Shown here: positions 1 to 8,988 of the stretch, in pieces
How the letters are laid out: each line of letters opens with the position of its first letter
How positions within the stretch are numbered: position 1 is the first letter of the stretch
NCBI GenBank assembly: GCA_963720785.1
Contig: CAVRGQ010000005.1
Location: 682,001 to 746,000, forward strand
Direction: 5' to 3'
DNA from: CAVRGQ01 sp963720785
GTDB taxonomy: Bacteria; Actinomycetota; Acidimicrobiia; IMCC26256; DASPTH01
DNA length: 64,000 bases
The notes under the pieces: generated by a model
Told to the model about the DNA's origin: nothing
What the model saw: the letters and a program-made list of their open reading frames with translations, nothing else
Databases searched by the model: none
Made by a program: the position numbers and the translations under genes

Positions 1-199
1 GCCACTCCGTGCGCTGCACGCGCACGATCGGCATGCCGAACGCCTTGCCGGTGTCGAGCACTCCCGCGCCGAGCTCGTTCTCGAAGCGCGCGAGGAGGTC
101 CGCGTGCGCGTCGTCGAGCGCGTGCGGGTCGGGCGCGACCTCCTCCACGGCGGTGGAGGTGGCGCTTTCCGGGGCTTCGCCGGAATCGGTGGGGGTCAC
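1..199 (-). CDS. nuoC: NADH-quinone oxidoreductase subunit C, N-terminal part (second nuo set)
   Basis: Partial gene that runs off the left edge; only about 66 N-terminal residues are visible. It begins at a GTG one base after the nuoB stop codon, so it is translationally coupled to the preceding nuoB. The visible part is an acidic, alanine-rich leader followed by a stretch ending in VLDTGKAFGMPIVRVQRTEW, which fits the beginning of the 30-kDa (NuoC) subunit. The assignment rests mainly on gene order A-B-C; a NuoCD fusion cannot be excluded because the rest is outside the window. Confidence 0.7.
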   Translation of the reverse strand, partial: MTPTDSGEAPESATSTAVEEVAPDPHALDDAHADLLARFENELGAGVLDTGKAFGMPIVRVQRTEW

Positions 200-200
200 G

Positions 201-728
201 TCAGTCAACGACGATCGGCTCCCCGCGCCAGCGCCGCTCGAGCTCATCGTTGCCGATGCCCTCGTTCTGGATGCGCTCCTGCAGCATGACGATGCCCTGG
301 ATCAGCGCCTCGGGCCGCGGCGGGCAGCCCGGGATGTAGACGTCGACGGGGAGGATCTGGTCGACGCCCTTGGTGACGGAGTAGGAGTCCCAGTAGGGGC
401 CGCCGCAGTTGGCGCACGAGCCCATCGAGATCACGTACTTCGGGTCGGGCATCTGGTCGTAGAGGCGCTTCACCGCGGGGGCCATCTTGTCGGTGAGCGT
501 GCCGGAGACGCAGATGAGGTCGGCCTGGCGCGGGCTCGCGGGGAACGGGATGACCCCGAGGCGCATGACGTCGTAGCGCGGGCTCGCCATGGAGGCGGCC
601 ATCTCGATCGCGCAGCACGCGAGGCCCCACTGGAACATCCAGAGGGAGTACTTGCGGCTGTAATTGAGCAGCCAGGTGAGGGGCTTCAGGCCGGGCTTGG
701 AGAGCGTGCCCTTCTCGACTAGGCCCAC
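201..728 (-). CDS. nuoB: NADH-quinone oxidoreductase subunit B (second copy)
   Basis: 175-residue PSST/NuoB subunit, which carries cluster N2, the last iron-sulfur centre before quinone in complex I. The cluster ligands are visible as LACCAIEM, GSCANCGG and PGCPPRPEA. I place the start at GTG 728, overlapping the stop of nuoA. The next gene starts one base after the stop, giving a tight A-B-C unit. It differs clearly from the NuoB at 17965-18507 (GSCANCGGPYW here, GVCASSGGMF there), so it is a divergent paralogue and not a recent duplicate. It probably belongs to a second or partial complex I. Confidence 0.93.
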   Translation of the reverse strand: MGLVEKGTLSKPGLKPLTWLLNYSRKYSLWMFQWGLACCAIEMAASMASPRYDVMRLGVIPFPASPRQADLICVSGTLTDKMAPAVKRLYDQMPDPKYVISMGSCANCGGPYWDSYSVTKGVDQILPVDVYIPGCPPRPEALIQGIVMLQERIQNEGIGNDELERRWRGEPIVVD

Positions 729-1081
729 CGCAGGACCCCCTTCCGCCAGGCGTAGACGAGTCCGAGCGTGAGGATTGCGATGAACACCAGCATCTCGATC
801 AGACCGAACACGCCCAGGCTCTCCAGGCGCACGGCCCACGGGAAGATGAACACGGCCTCGACGTCGAACATGACGAACAGCAGCGCGTAGACGTAGTACC
901 GCACGTTCGACTGCCCGAATCCGAGCACGGGGTCCGAGCCGGCTTCGTACGACATCAGCTTCTGCGCCTGCGGCCGCTTGGGTCGCAGCAGCTTGCCGAC
1001 CCCGAGCATCGCGCCGACCATCACGAGGGCGGCACCGATGAAGACGGCCACGGCGAGATAATTCCGATAGAACTCGCTCAC
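719..1081 (-). CDS. nuoA: NADH-quinone oxidoreductase subunit A (second copy)
   Basis: 120-residue integral membrane subunit with three predicted helices, the usual length for NuoA. The conserved loop reads SYEAGSDP, followed by the family's acidic helix RYYVYALLFVMFDVEAVFIF. It starts at GTG 1081 with a GGGAGG ribosome site about 7 bases upstream, and its stop overlaps the nuoB start. It is the first gene of the incomplete second nuo set. The region up to 1232 holds no further gene. Confidence 0.93.
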   Translation of the reverse strand: MSEFYRNYLAVAVFIGAALVMVGAMLGVGKLLRPKRPQAQKLMSYEAGSDPVLGFGQSNVRYYVYALLFVMFDVEAVFIFPWAVRLESLGVFGLIEMLVFIAILTLGLVYAWRKGVLRWA

Positions 1082-1232
1082 GCGTGGGCCTCCCGCCCCC
1101 TCGCTGGAATGAGGCGTCGGTGTTGCGGGTTGGATTTCGGGCGCAGCATATCCCGATGTTTTCTGAGATCGGCAAACCGTGGCACCCTTGTCGGGTCACG
1201 AATCCGAGGTTCGGAACGGAGGTTGGAAGCAG

Positions 1233-2162
1233 GTGTCGTACCGGGCGGGTGAGCCGACCGCGATCGACCAGTTGCGACGGCGGCTGCAGCCTGCTCTGGG
1301 CCGAGAGGAACGGACCGCGTTCGTCCTGTCGGGCGGCGGCAACCAGGCAGTGGCCCAGGTGGGCATGTTGCGTGCCCTCTTCGAGCACGACATCGTCCCC
1401 GACGTCATCGTCGGGTGCTCCGCCGGGGCCTTCAACGGGGCGGTGATCGCCAAGGACCCCACCCTCGACGGCGTGCGCCACCTCGAGACCACCTGGGAGA
1501 GCTTCCGGGGCGACCAGATCTTCCCCGGAGGCAAGCTGGCTCGGGCCTGGAACCTCCTCCGCCGAGACGACCATCTCTTCTCCAACGAGGGACTGCAGGC
1601 GATCTGGGCCTCCAAGTACCTCCCCGAGAACTTCGCGGATCTGCAACTCCCCCTGCGGGTGGTGGCCTGCGACCTCGACTCCGGCGACGAGGTGGTGTTC
1701 GCCGCAGGGCCACTCCAGCCCGCCCTCCTGGCCAGCGCCGCGCTCCCGGGGATCTTCCCCCCGATCCGCCACGACGGCCGGGTGCTGGTCGACGGCGCCG
1801 TGGTGGACACCGTGCCCCTGTGGCACGCCATCGGCGGACCCGTCGACCGGGTCTACGTGCTCAACGTGTCGGGCGACCTGCTGCACCGGCCCATGCGCTC
1901 CCCCATCGACGTGGCCATCCGGGCCTTCGCGATCAGCCGCAAGCAGCGCTTCGACCTCGAGCTGCGCAACGTGCCCGAGGGGATCGACGTGGTGGTGCTG
2001 CCCGCCCCCGATGACAACCGCGAGATCTTCGACTTCTCCGACCCCCTGATGCTGGTCGAGGAGGCCCACCACCTCGCGGAGCGGGCCCTCGACGAAGCCG
2101 AGCTCGCCGGGCGCCGCCGTCGCAGCCTGCGCCGCGCCTGGTGGCGCCGGGACGCGGGCTGA
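1233..2162 (+). CDS. Patatin-like phospholipase family protein
   Basis: About 309-residue serine hydrolase of the patatin/RssA type. The N-terminal third shows the glycine-rich oxyanion loop LSGGGNQA and the nucleophile elbow GCSAG; the catalytic aspartate lies in VDGAVVDTVP. These form the Ser-Asp dyad of patatin lipases, which hydrolyse acyl esters of lipids. I chose GTG 1233 because a GGAGG site lies 10 bases upstream; an in-frame ATG at 1179 would add 18 residues that do not look conserved. No signal peptide is visible, so it is probably cytoplasmic or membrane-associated. It is transcribed divergently from the second nuoABC and overlaps the next gene by 22 bases. Substrate unknown. Confidence 0.85.
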   Translation: MSYRAGEPTAIDQLRRRLQPALGREERTAFVLSGGGNQAVAQVGMLRALFEHDIVPDVIVGCSAGAFNGAVIAKDPTLDGVRHLETTWESFRGDQIFPGGKLARAWNLLRRDDHLFSNEGLQAIWASKYLPENFADLQLPLRVVACDLDSGDEVVFAAGPLQPALLASAALPGIFPPIRHDGRVLVDGAVVDTVPLWHAIGGPVDRVYVLNVSGDLLHRPMRSPIDVAIRAFAISRKQRFDLELRNVPEGIDVVVLPAPDDNREIFDFSDPLMLVEEAHHLAERALDEAELAGRRRRSLRRAWWRRDAG

Positions 2163-3463
2163 GCGCCCCGTTGCACCCGGAGGCCCGTCTGCCCGCCGAC
2201 CTGGTGGCGATGGCGGAGGCGCCCGACTGCTCGCCGGCCCTCGTCGACCTGCTCGTGCACAGCGGGCGCTTGAGCGGCGACGCGCTGGCCGCCACCGTCG
2301 TGGACCTCGCGGCCCGCGGCCACGTGCACCTGGAGCAGGTCGCGCCCGGCGAGGTGCTGTGCCGGATCCCCCACTCCGCGCCGACCGGTGACGTGCTCCG
2401 TGGGCACGAACGCCAGACCATGGATCTGCTGCGGTCACGGGCCGTCGACGGTGTGGTGCCCACCGGTGCCCTCGGGCAGGGCGTCACCGACGAGGCCGAC
2501 CGCTGGTGGGACCGCTTCGTCACGGCCGTGATCGAGGAGGGCGACGACGCCGGCTTCTGCCGCGGGCCCGGGATCTGGGCCGGGTCCTGGTGGATGCTGC
2601 TCGGCGTCGTCGTCACCCTGCTGCTCTTCTTCGGGCTCTTGATCGCCGCAGTTGCGGTGGACGATCCCGACATCCAGACCGCGCTCGTCGCGCTGTGGGT
2701 CGGCGTGGGTTTGTGGGGCGGTGTCTTCCTCGACGGGTCGGGCCGCCGGACCACCCTGACCCCCGACGGCATCTCCCTGGGCTCCCGGTGGATCGCCGTG
2801 CGCGAGCAGGTGCTCGACCTCCTCCCCGACGACCTCGGCCCCGCCGCGGTCACCGTCCGCGGGCGCACCCTGGCGTTCGCCGCCGCGGTCGGCACCGCGC
2901 CGTCGGTCACGCGCGGTCTCCCGCGTGGGCCCGACAGCACCCGCGAGGCGTGGGTGCGCCGGGGTGGCGTCTGGCGCCGGGTGAGGCTGCGCTACCCCGT
3001 GCGCATGCCGCGTGGCTGGGGGCGCCCGCCGCTCACCACGATCCTGCCGTCGCTCGCGGGTGTCGCGGCCGCCGGCGCGGTCCTGTGGTTCACGCGTCGC
3101 GATGTGGAGCCGCTGCTCGACGGCGCCGCGCTCGTGCTGCTCGTGATCGCGGGTTCGGAGCTGCTCGCCGGTCTCCACGACCTCGTGACCTCACCTCGCG
3201 AGATCGAAGGGCCCGTGGTGGCGCGCTGGTTGTTCGACGGCGCGCGCTGGAACCCTTGGCGCGACCTCGTGCCCCGCCGGTGGTACGTGGTGATCGACGA
3301 CGGCCGATCGTCGCGCCTGCGCGGGTTGCGCGTGTCGGAGGACGCGTTCCACAAGGCGCACCGCGGTGATCTCGCCCGCGCGCGTGTCGGCCGCGTGCAG
3401 GGCTTCCTGCACGACATCGACATCAGCCACGCCCAGGTGGCTCCTGGGGTGGCTCCCGGCTAG
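2141..3463 (+). CDS. Membrane protein resembling the C-terminal half of DUF2207
   Basis: 440-residue protein of uncertain function. The first ~120 residues contain a region (LSGDALAATVVDLAARGHVHLEQ) that resembles the cytoplasmic winged-helix-like segment of DUF2207 proteins. Two hydrophobic helices follow at about residues 147-195 and two more at about 297-345, with soluble stretches between and after. The start overlaps the patatin gene by 22 bases, so the pair is probably co-transcribed; a start nearer 2210 is possible. Its TAG stop shares the four bases CTAG with the stop of the opposing nuoN. The DUF2207 link is from memory of family pattern and is tentative. Confidence 0.6.
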   Translation: MAPGRGLSAPLHPEARLPADLVAMAEAPDCSPALVDLLVHSGRLSGDALAATVVDLAARGHVHLEQVAPGEVLCRIPHSAPTGDVLRGHERQTMDLLRSRAVDGVVPTGALGQGVTDEADRWWDRFVTAVIEEGDDAGFCRGPGIWAGSWWMLLGVVVTLLLFFGLLIAAVAVDDPDIQTALVALWVGVGLWGGVFLDGSGRRTTLTPDGISLGSRWIAVREQVLDLLPDDLGPAAVTVRGRTLAFAAAVGTAPSVTRGLPRGPDSTREAWVRRGGVWRRVRLRYPVRMPRGWGRPPLTTILPSLAGVAAAGAVLWFTRRDVEPLLDGAALVLLVIAGSELLAGLHDLVTSPREIEGPVVARWLFDGARWNPWRDLVPRRWYVVIDDGRSSRLRGLRVSEDAFHKAHRGDLARARVGRVQGFLHDIDISHAQVAPGVAPG

Positions 3464-5001
3464 AGGATGCCCGAGGAGAGGACGCCACCGAGCGCGTGGG
3501 CGCCGATGAGCGTGGCGTCGCGGGCCCAGTGCACGAACACCGACGGTGTGATGCCCAGCGCCAGCGTCATGCCGCCGCACACCGCGAGCACGAGCCACGT
3601 GGCGACGTCGACCTTGCGGTGCACGATGCCCTCGGCGACGGGGTGCTCGTCTTCGGACGAGCTCGCCACCGACATCGCGACCCGCAGGTACCCGAACGCC
3701 GCGATCACCGTGGCGACGGCACCGATGGTCAGCAGCACGTACTCACCCGCGTTCGCGGTGGCCTCGAAGACCTCGAGCTTTGCGATGAACCCGCCGGTGA
3801 GCGGGATGCCCGCCTGGGCGAGCATGAAGAGCACGAGCAGCGAGCCCAGCACGGGCCGCCGGAAGGCGAGGCCCTTGAGCCCGGCGATCGAGTGGTCGTC
3901 GTCGCCCTTCATGCTGAGCACCGTGACCACGGCGAACGAGCCGACCACCATGAACGTGTACACGAACAGGTAGAACAGCGCCGACTCCCGGCCGCGCACC
4001 GACGCGGTCTGCAGCGCCATCAGCACGTACCCCGCGTGCGCGATCGACGAGTAGGCGAGCATCCGTTTCAGGTCGACCTGCAGCAGCATGCCGATGCTGC
4101 CGACCATCAGCGTGAGCGCGGCAAGGCCCCACACGATGGGCTGCCAGTCGGTGCGGTAGTTGAGGAACGCGACCATGAAGACGCGCAGGAGCGCGGCGAA
4201 GCCGGCGGCCTTGGTGGCCGACGCCATGAACGCGGTGACCGGCGACGGTGCGCCCTGGTACACGTCGGGGGTCCACATGTGGAACGGCACCGCCGCGACC
4301 TTGAACCCGAGGCCCACGAGCAGCAGCGCGATGCCGGCGACGAGCGTGCCCTGCTCGAACAGCACGTTGCCCCGCAGGAACAGCGCGATGCCCGACAGCG
4401 AAGTGGTGCCGGTGGCGCCGTACACCAGCGCGATGCCGTAGAGGAAGATCGCCGAGGAGAACGCGCCGAGCACGAAGTACTTGATGCCGGCCTCCTGCGA
4501 GCTGAGGCGACGACGGTCGAATGCCGCGAGCACGTACAGCGGGATGGAGAGGATCTCCAGCGCGATGAACACGACGATGAGGTCGTTCGCGGTGGTCATC
4601 GTGAGCATGCCCATCGCGGAGAACAGCATGAGCGCCAGGTACTCCGGCACCTCGAGCTGCTCGCGCCGCAGGTAGGCGACGGCGACGAGGATGGCCATGG
4701 TCGTGGCGATCAACACCACGATGCCGAGGAACACGCCGAAGGGATCGACGCGCACCATGCCGGCCATCGTGCGCACCGCGCCGTGGTCCTGGACGTCGTT
4801 CCACTGCACCACGAGCAGCACTGCGGTGGTGATGATGCCGATCGCGGTGATCGCGTACGCGGCCAGGGTGGCCTCGGGGCGTCGGCGCAGCAGGGCGCGC
4901 GACAGCACCACGAGCACGGCCGTGAGGCCGAGCGCGACCTCAGGGGCGATCGCGAGCCAGTTGACGCTCGGCGTCGTGATGGGGGCAACCGCGGCGATCA
5001 C
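3460..5001 (-). CDS. nuoN: NADH-quinone oxidoreductase subunit N
   Basis: 513-residue antiporter-like membrane subunit of complex I, with about 14 hydrophobic helices. Family hallmarks are present: the TM5 glutamate segment VVFIALEILSIPLYVLA, the TM7 lysine in GLGFKVAAVPFHMWTPDVYQGAPSPVTAFM, and the TM8 region KRMLAYSSIAHAGYVLMAL. It starts at GTG 5001 in a GTGA overlap with the nuoM stop and is the last gene of the main nuo operon. It pumps protons in response to quinone reduction. It converges on the 2141-3463 gene; the two stop codons share CTAG. Confidence 0.97.
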   Translation of the reverse strand: MIAAVAPITTPSVNWLAIAPEVALGLTAVLVVLSRALLRRRPEATLAAYAITAIGIITTAVLLVVQWNDVQDHGAVRTMAGMVRVDPFGVFLGIVVLIATTMAILVAVAYLRREQLEVPEYLALMLFSAMGMLTMTTANDLIVVFIALEILSIPLYVLAAFDRRRLSSQEAGIKYFVLGAFSSAIFLYGIALVYGATGTTSLSGIALFLRGNVLFEQGTLVAGIALLLVGLGFKVAAVPFHMWTPDVYQGAPSPVTAFMASATKAAGFAALLRVFMVAFLNYRTDWQPIVWGLAALTLMVGSIGMLLQVDLKRMLAYSSIAHAGYVLMALQTASVRGRESALFYLFVYTFMVVGSFAVVTVLSMKGDDDHSIAGLKGLAFRRPVLGSLLVLFMLAQAGIPLTGGFIAKLEVFEATANAGEYVLLTIGAVATVIAAFGYLRVAMSVASSSEDEHPVAEGIVHRKVDVATWLVLAVCGGMTLALGITPSVFVHWARDATLIGAHALGGVLSSGIL

Positions 5002-6560
5002 TTGCCTTCCTCCGACGACTGCTCGAGTTGCTTCACGATCGTGGGCTGCTTCGGTGCCTTGTAGTCGCTCTTCTTCTCGAGGTTGGCGACCCGGATTCTC
5101 ACCGACGGCTCGATGCGGTCGAGCGCCGGCTTCGGGTAGAGACCGAGGAAGAGGCTCAGCGCGAGCAGCGGCACGACGACCACGACCTCGCGGAACGTGA
5201 TGTCGCGCATCTTCGCGTTCTCACCCGACGGCTTGCCGGTGAACGCCCGCTGGAACGCCCACAAGCCGTAGACCGCGGCGAGGATCACGCCGAGCGTGGC
5301 GACGATCGCGTACGGCTTGTCGTACACGAACGTGCCGAGCAGCGACAGGAATTCGCCGACGAAGCCCGAGAACCCGGGGAGGCCGATGCCCGCGAAGATC
5401 GCGATCAGGAAGAGACCGCCGAGGACCGGCGCCGCCTTCCACACACCGCGGTACGCGGCGATCTCACGGGTGTGGCGCCGCTCGTAGAGCATGCCGATCA
5501 CGAGGAACAGCGCACCGGTGGTGAGCGGGTGCGAGAGCATCGTGAAGGCCGCGCCGTCGATGCCGATGACGCTCAGCGAGAAGATGCCCAGGATCACGAA
5601 GCCCATGTGCGCGACCGACGAGTACGCGATGACGCGTTTGAGGTCGGTCTGCATCGCGGCGACGACCGCGCCGTAGATGATCCCGATCACCGCCAGCACC
5701 AGCATGATCGGCGCCATGTCGACCGAGGCCTGCGGGAACAGCTCGAACGAGAAGCGGATGAAGCCGTAGGCGCCCATCTTGATGATGACGCCGGCCAGCA
5801 CCACGGAACCCGCGGTGGGGGCCTCGGTGTGCACGAGCGGCAGCCAGGTGTGGAACGGGAACAGTGGCGCCTTGATCGCGAACGCCGCCATGAACCCGAG
5901 GAAGAGCACGAGCTCGGTGGTTCCCGAGAGCCCGTTCCAGGCGGCGAGCACGCGGTAGTCGAACGTGAGCACACCGGTGTCGGACTGGTGGATGAACGCC
6001 AGCGCCACCGTGCTCGCGAGGAGGAACGCCGAACCCGCGGCCGTGTAGATGAAGAACTTCATCGCCGCGTACTCGCGCTGACCCGATCCCCAACCCTGGA
6101 TGAGGAAGTACATCGGGACGAGGAGCAGCTCCCAGAACACGAAGAACAGGATGAGGTCGAGGGAGAGGAAGATCCCCATGACCGCGCCCTCGAGCAGGAG
6201 GAACCACGCGATGTAGGCCTTCTCCCGGTGTTGGATGTACTTCTCGGATCCGAGGAGACCGAGCGGGAACAGCAGGCCGGTGATCGCCACCATGAAGATG
6301 GAGATGCCGTCGACGCCGACCGTGTAGGAGATGCCCAGTGTGGGGATCCACTTCTGGTTCTCCACGAACTGGAACGTGCCGACGCCCGACTGGAACTCCC
6401 ACAGGAGCCACGCGCACAGCCCGAGGTTGAGCATCGTCGTCGCGTACCCGACCGCCTTGGAGATCTCCGGGCGGTTGGACGGCGTGAGCATGCAGATGAT
6501 CGACCCGATGATCGGGACGACGATGATCGCCGAGAGGATGGGGAAGTCGCTCACGGTCAC
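4998..6560 (-). CDS. nuoM: NADH-quinone oxidoreductase subunit M
   Basis: 520-residue antiporter-like subunit with about 14 helices. It shows FFVFWELLLVPMYFLI (TM5 glutamate), FAIKAPLFPFHTWLPLVHTEAPTAGS (TM7 lysine and the conserved His/Pro loop) and LKRVIAYSSVAHMGFVILG. GTG 6560 overlaps the nuoL stop and is preferred; GTG 6554 two codons later is possible. The C-terminus ends in a charged tail (QLEQSSEEGK). Overlaps with both neighbours show translational coupling within the operon. Confidence 0.97.
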   Translation of the reverse strand: MTVSDFPILSAIIVVPIIGSIICMLTPSNRPEISKAVGYATTMLNLGLCAWLLWEFQSGVGTFQFVENQKWIPTLGISYTVGVDGISIFMVAITGLLFPLGLLGSEKYIQHREKAYIAWFLLLEGAVMGIFLSLDLILFFVFWELLLVPMYFLIQGWGSGQREYAAMKFFIYTAAGSAFLLASTVALAFIHQSDTGVLTFDYRVLAAWNGLSGTTELVLFLGFMAAFAIKAPLFPFHTWLPLVHTEAPTAGSVVLAGVIIKMGAYGFIRFSFELFPQASVDMAPIMLVLAVIGIIYGAVVAAMQTDLKRVIAYSSVAHMGFVILGIFSLSVIGIDGAAFTMLSHPLTTGALFLVIGMLYERRHTREIAAYRGVWKAAPVLGGLFLIAIFAGIGLPGFSGFVGEFLSLLGTFVYDKPYAIVATLGVILAAVYGLWAFQRAFTGKPSGENAKMRDITFREVVVVVPLLALSLFLGLYPKPALDRIEPSVRIRVANLEKKSDYKAPKQPTIVKQLEQSSEEGK

Positions 6561-8662
6561 CGCCCGATCCAGAGCACGACGTACAGGAGGATGCCGACCG
6601 TGCCCAGCGCGATGAACATCGCGTAGCGGCGCACGTGGCCGTCCTGGATCTCCTGGACGCCTCGCGACAGGAGCCCGAAGAAGTGGCCGACGCCGTTGAC
6701 GGCGCCGTCGATGATCTTGGCGTCGACGACCCGGTTGAGCCAGGAGGCGGTGGCCCGACCGGGACCGCCCACCAGCCTCGAGATGCCGTGGTCGTAGTAG
6801 TAGGCGTTGCCGAGGATGGGGGCGAGCACGCCGAGCTTCTCGTTCAGCGGGTCGCGATCGGCGTACTCCAGGCCCTTCTTGTAGAGCTTGTAGGCGAAGA
6901 AGATCGCGCCCGCCGCGATGGCGAAGGTGAGCATCTCGAGGCCGAAGCCCTGGGCGAAGCTGTCGGGCTTCACCGAGGGCACTCCTCGGAACGACGGCTC
7001 GAGGAACTTGTCGAGCCACTCCATCGAGGTGAACGGCAGGTTCAGGATGCCGCCGACGGCCGCGAGGAAGGCGAGCACCATCACCGGCAGCACCATGATC
7101 CCGGGCGCCTCGTGTGGTGGGTGCCCGTTCGGTACCGGTACCGGATCGCCGTAGGCCACCGTGGGGGACGGGTCGCTGTCGTCGTCACCCGCCGGCGCGG
7201 CGTGGTCGTGGTCGAGCACCGCGACGTCGTCGTCGGACCCGCCGGAGATCACGGGGAGCGCCTCGTGCCCGACTCCGGCACCCGGACCGCCATTCGACCC
7301 GTCAGCGACGCGGAAGCGCTCGTTGCCGTAGAAGGTGAGGAAGATGAGCCGGGTCATGTAGACCGCGGTGAAGCCCGCCGCCACGATGCCGATCACCCAG
7401 AGGCCGTAGTCGTCGCGCAGGAAGGCCTGAGAGATGATCTCGTCCTTCGAGAAGAAGCCCGACAGCGGCGGCACACCCGCGATCGCCAGCCACGCCACCA
7501 CCATCGCGAACGCGGTGTACGGCATGTACTTGCGGAAGCCACCCATCACGCGCATGTCCTGCACGTCGTGGTTGCCGTGGATCACCGAGCCGGATCCGAG
7601 GAACAGGCAGCCCTTGTAGAAGGCGTGGCACAGCACCATGAACACCGCGGCGGTGTAGGCGTGGAGACCGACCGCGAGGAACATGTAGCCGAGCTGGCTC
7701 ACCGTGGAGTAGGCCAGCGCCCGCTTGATGTCGGGTTGCAGGATCGCGACGGTTCCGGCCAGCAGCGCGGTGATACCGCCCACCCAGGCCACGACCGTGC
7801 CCGCGCTGGTGGCGTCGAGGAACGGGTGCGCGCGGCACAGCAGGAACACGCCGGCGGTGACCATGGTGGCCGCGTGGATGAGCGCGGAGACCGGCGTGGG
7901 GCCTTCCATCGCGTCGGGCAGCCACAGGTGCAGCGGGATCTGCGCACTCTTGCCGCACGCGGCGAGCAGCAACAGCAGCGCGATGGCGGTGGCGGTGCCG
8001 CTCGACACGGACTTGGCGCCCGGCCCGACGGCGGAGTAGTTGAGCGTGCCGTAGGACGCGAAGATCAGGAACATCGCCAGCAGGAAGCCGACGTCGCCGA
8101 CGCGGTTGGTGACGAAGGCCTTCTTGCCCGCCACCGCCGCGGAGTTGCGCTCGAACCAGAACGAGATGAGGAGGTAGGAGCAGAGGCCCACGCCCTCCCA
8201 CCCGAGGAACGTCACCAGGAAGTTCGAGCCGAGCACCAGGATCAGCATCGAGGCGGCGAACAGGTTGAGGTAGGCGAAGAAGCGGCTGTAGCGCTCGTCG
8301 CCGTGCATGTAGCCGATCGAGTACAGGTGGATCAGCGTGCCGACACCGGTGACGAGCAGCGCCCACGTGATCGACAACGGATCCGCGAACGTGCCCATGT
8401 CGACGTGCAGGGTTCCCGCCGGCATCCACGACCACAGCAGGTTCGCGTTCAGGACGCTGGCCCGCATCTCCACGGGGAGATCGAGCAGCGACACGAGCAT
8501 CACCAGCGACCACACGAACGCCAGCGACATGAGCGCGGTGGCGATCCAGCCGGCGACCGGCTCGCCGATGCGCTTGCCGAAGAGCAGCAGGAACGCGGCG
8601 CCGAACAGCGGCAGGGCCGGGATGATCCAGGCGAGATGGAGGAGATCGCGCGAGCCGCTCAT
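6557..8662 (-). CDS. nuoL: NADH-quinone oxidoreductase subunit L
   Basis: 701-residue antiporter-like subunit that carries the long lateral helix along the membrane arm. Diagnostic segments include GWEGVGLCSYLLI, AQIPLHLWLPDAMEGPTPVSALIHAATMV and IKRALAYSTVSQLGYMFLAVG. The ATG at 8662 overlaps the nuoK stop. Unusual feature: roughly residues 448-520 form a loop rich in Asp, His, Pro and Gly (for example VAVLDHDHAAPAGDDDSD) between membrane helices, where many homologues have a shorter link. The protein is otherwise of normal length and order. Confidence 0.97.
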   Translation of the reverse strand: MSGSRDLLHLAWIIPALPLFGAAFLLLFGKRIGEPVAGWIATALMSLAFVWSLVMLVSLLDLPVEMRASVLNANLLWSWMPAGTLHVDMGTFADPLSITWALLVTGVGTLIHLYSIGYMHGDERYSRFFAYLNLFAASMLILVLGSNFLVTFLGWEGVGLCSYLLISFWFERNSAAVAGKKAFVTNRVGDVGFLLAMFLIFASYGTLNYSAVGPGAKSVSSGTATAIALLLLLAACGKSAQIPLHLWLPDAMEGPTPVSALIHAATMVTAGVFLLCRAHPFLDATSAGTVVAWVGGITALLAGTVAILQPDIKRALAYSTVSQLGYMFLAVGLHAYTAAVFMVLCHAFYKGCLFLGSGSVIHGNHDVQDMRVMGGFRKYMPYTAFAMVVAWLAIAGVPPLSGFFSKDEIISQAFLRDDYGLWVIGIVAAGFTAVYMTRLIFLTFYGNERFRVADGSNGGPGAGVGHEALPVISGGSDDDVAVLDHDHAAPAGDDDSDPSPTVAYGDPVPVPNGHPPHEAPGIMVLPVMVLAFLAAVGGILNLPFTSMEWLDKFLEPSFRGVPSVKPDSFAQGFGLEMLTFAIAAGAIFFAYKLYKKGLEYADRDPLNEKLGVLAPILGNAYYYDHGISRLVGGPGRATASWLNRVVDAKIIDGAVNGVGHFFGLLSRGVQEIQDGHVRRYAMFIALGTVGILLYVVLWIGR

Positions 8663-8988
8663 GCGGTGGGGTCCTTCAGGAGGTCGAGGTCGTCGGCCGT
8701 CGCGCCCCGCCGCCGCCGGAAGATGGCGACGATGATCGCGAGGCCCACGGCCACCTCGGCGGCAGCCACCGCGAGGATGAAGAACACGATGACCTGCCCG
8801 CGGATGTCGTTGAGCTCGCGGGCGAAGGTGACGAACGTGAGGTTCACCGCGTTGAGCATGAGCTCCACGCACATGAACATCACCAGCACGTTCCGGCGCG
8901 TGAGCAGGCCCGCCGCGCCGATCGTGAAGACGAGCGCCGCGAGCACGAGGTACCAACCCGCGTCGATCGTGGTGGCCAGGACCGGCAT
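8659..8988 (-). CDS. nuoK: NADH-quinone oxidoreductase subunit K
   Basis: 109-residue three-helix subunit of the proton-conducting membrane arm. The conserved glutamates of helices 2 and 3 are visible in MFMCVELMLNAVNLTF and ILAVAAAEVAVGLAI. The C-terminus has a basic patch (FRRRRGATADD). The start overlaps the end of nuoJ by one base and the stop overlaps nuoL, as in most nuo operons. Confidence 0.97.
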   Translation of the reverse strand: MPVLATTIDAGWYLVLAALVFTIGAAGLLTRRNVLVMFMCVELMLNAVNLTFVTFARELNDIRGQVIVFFILAVAAAEVAVGLAIIVAIFRRRRGATADDLDLLKDPTA

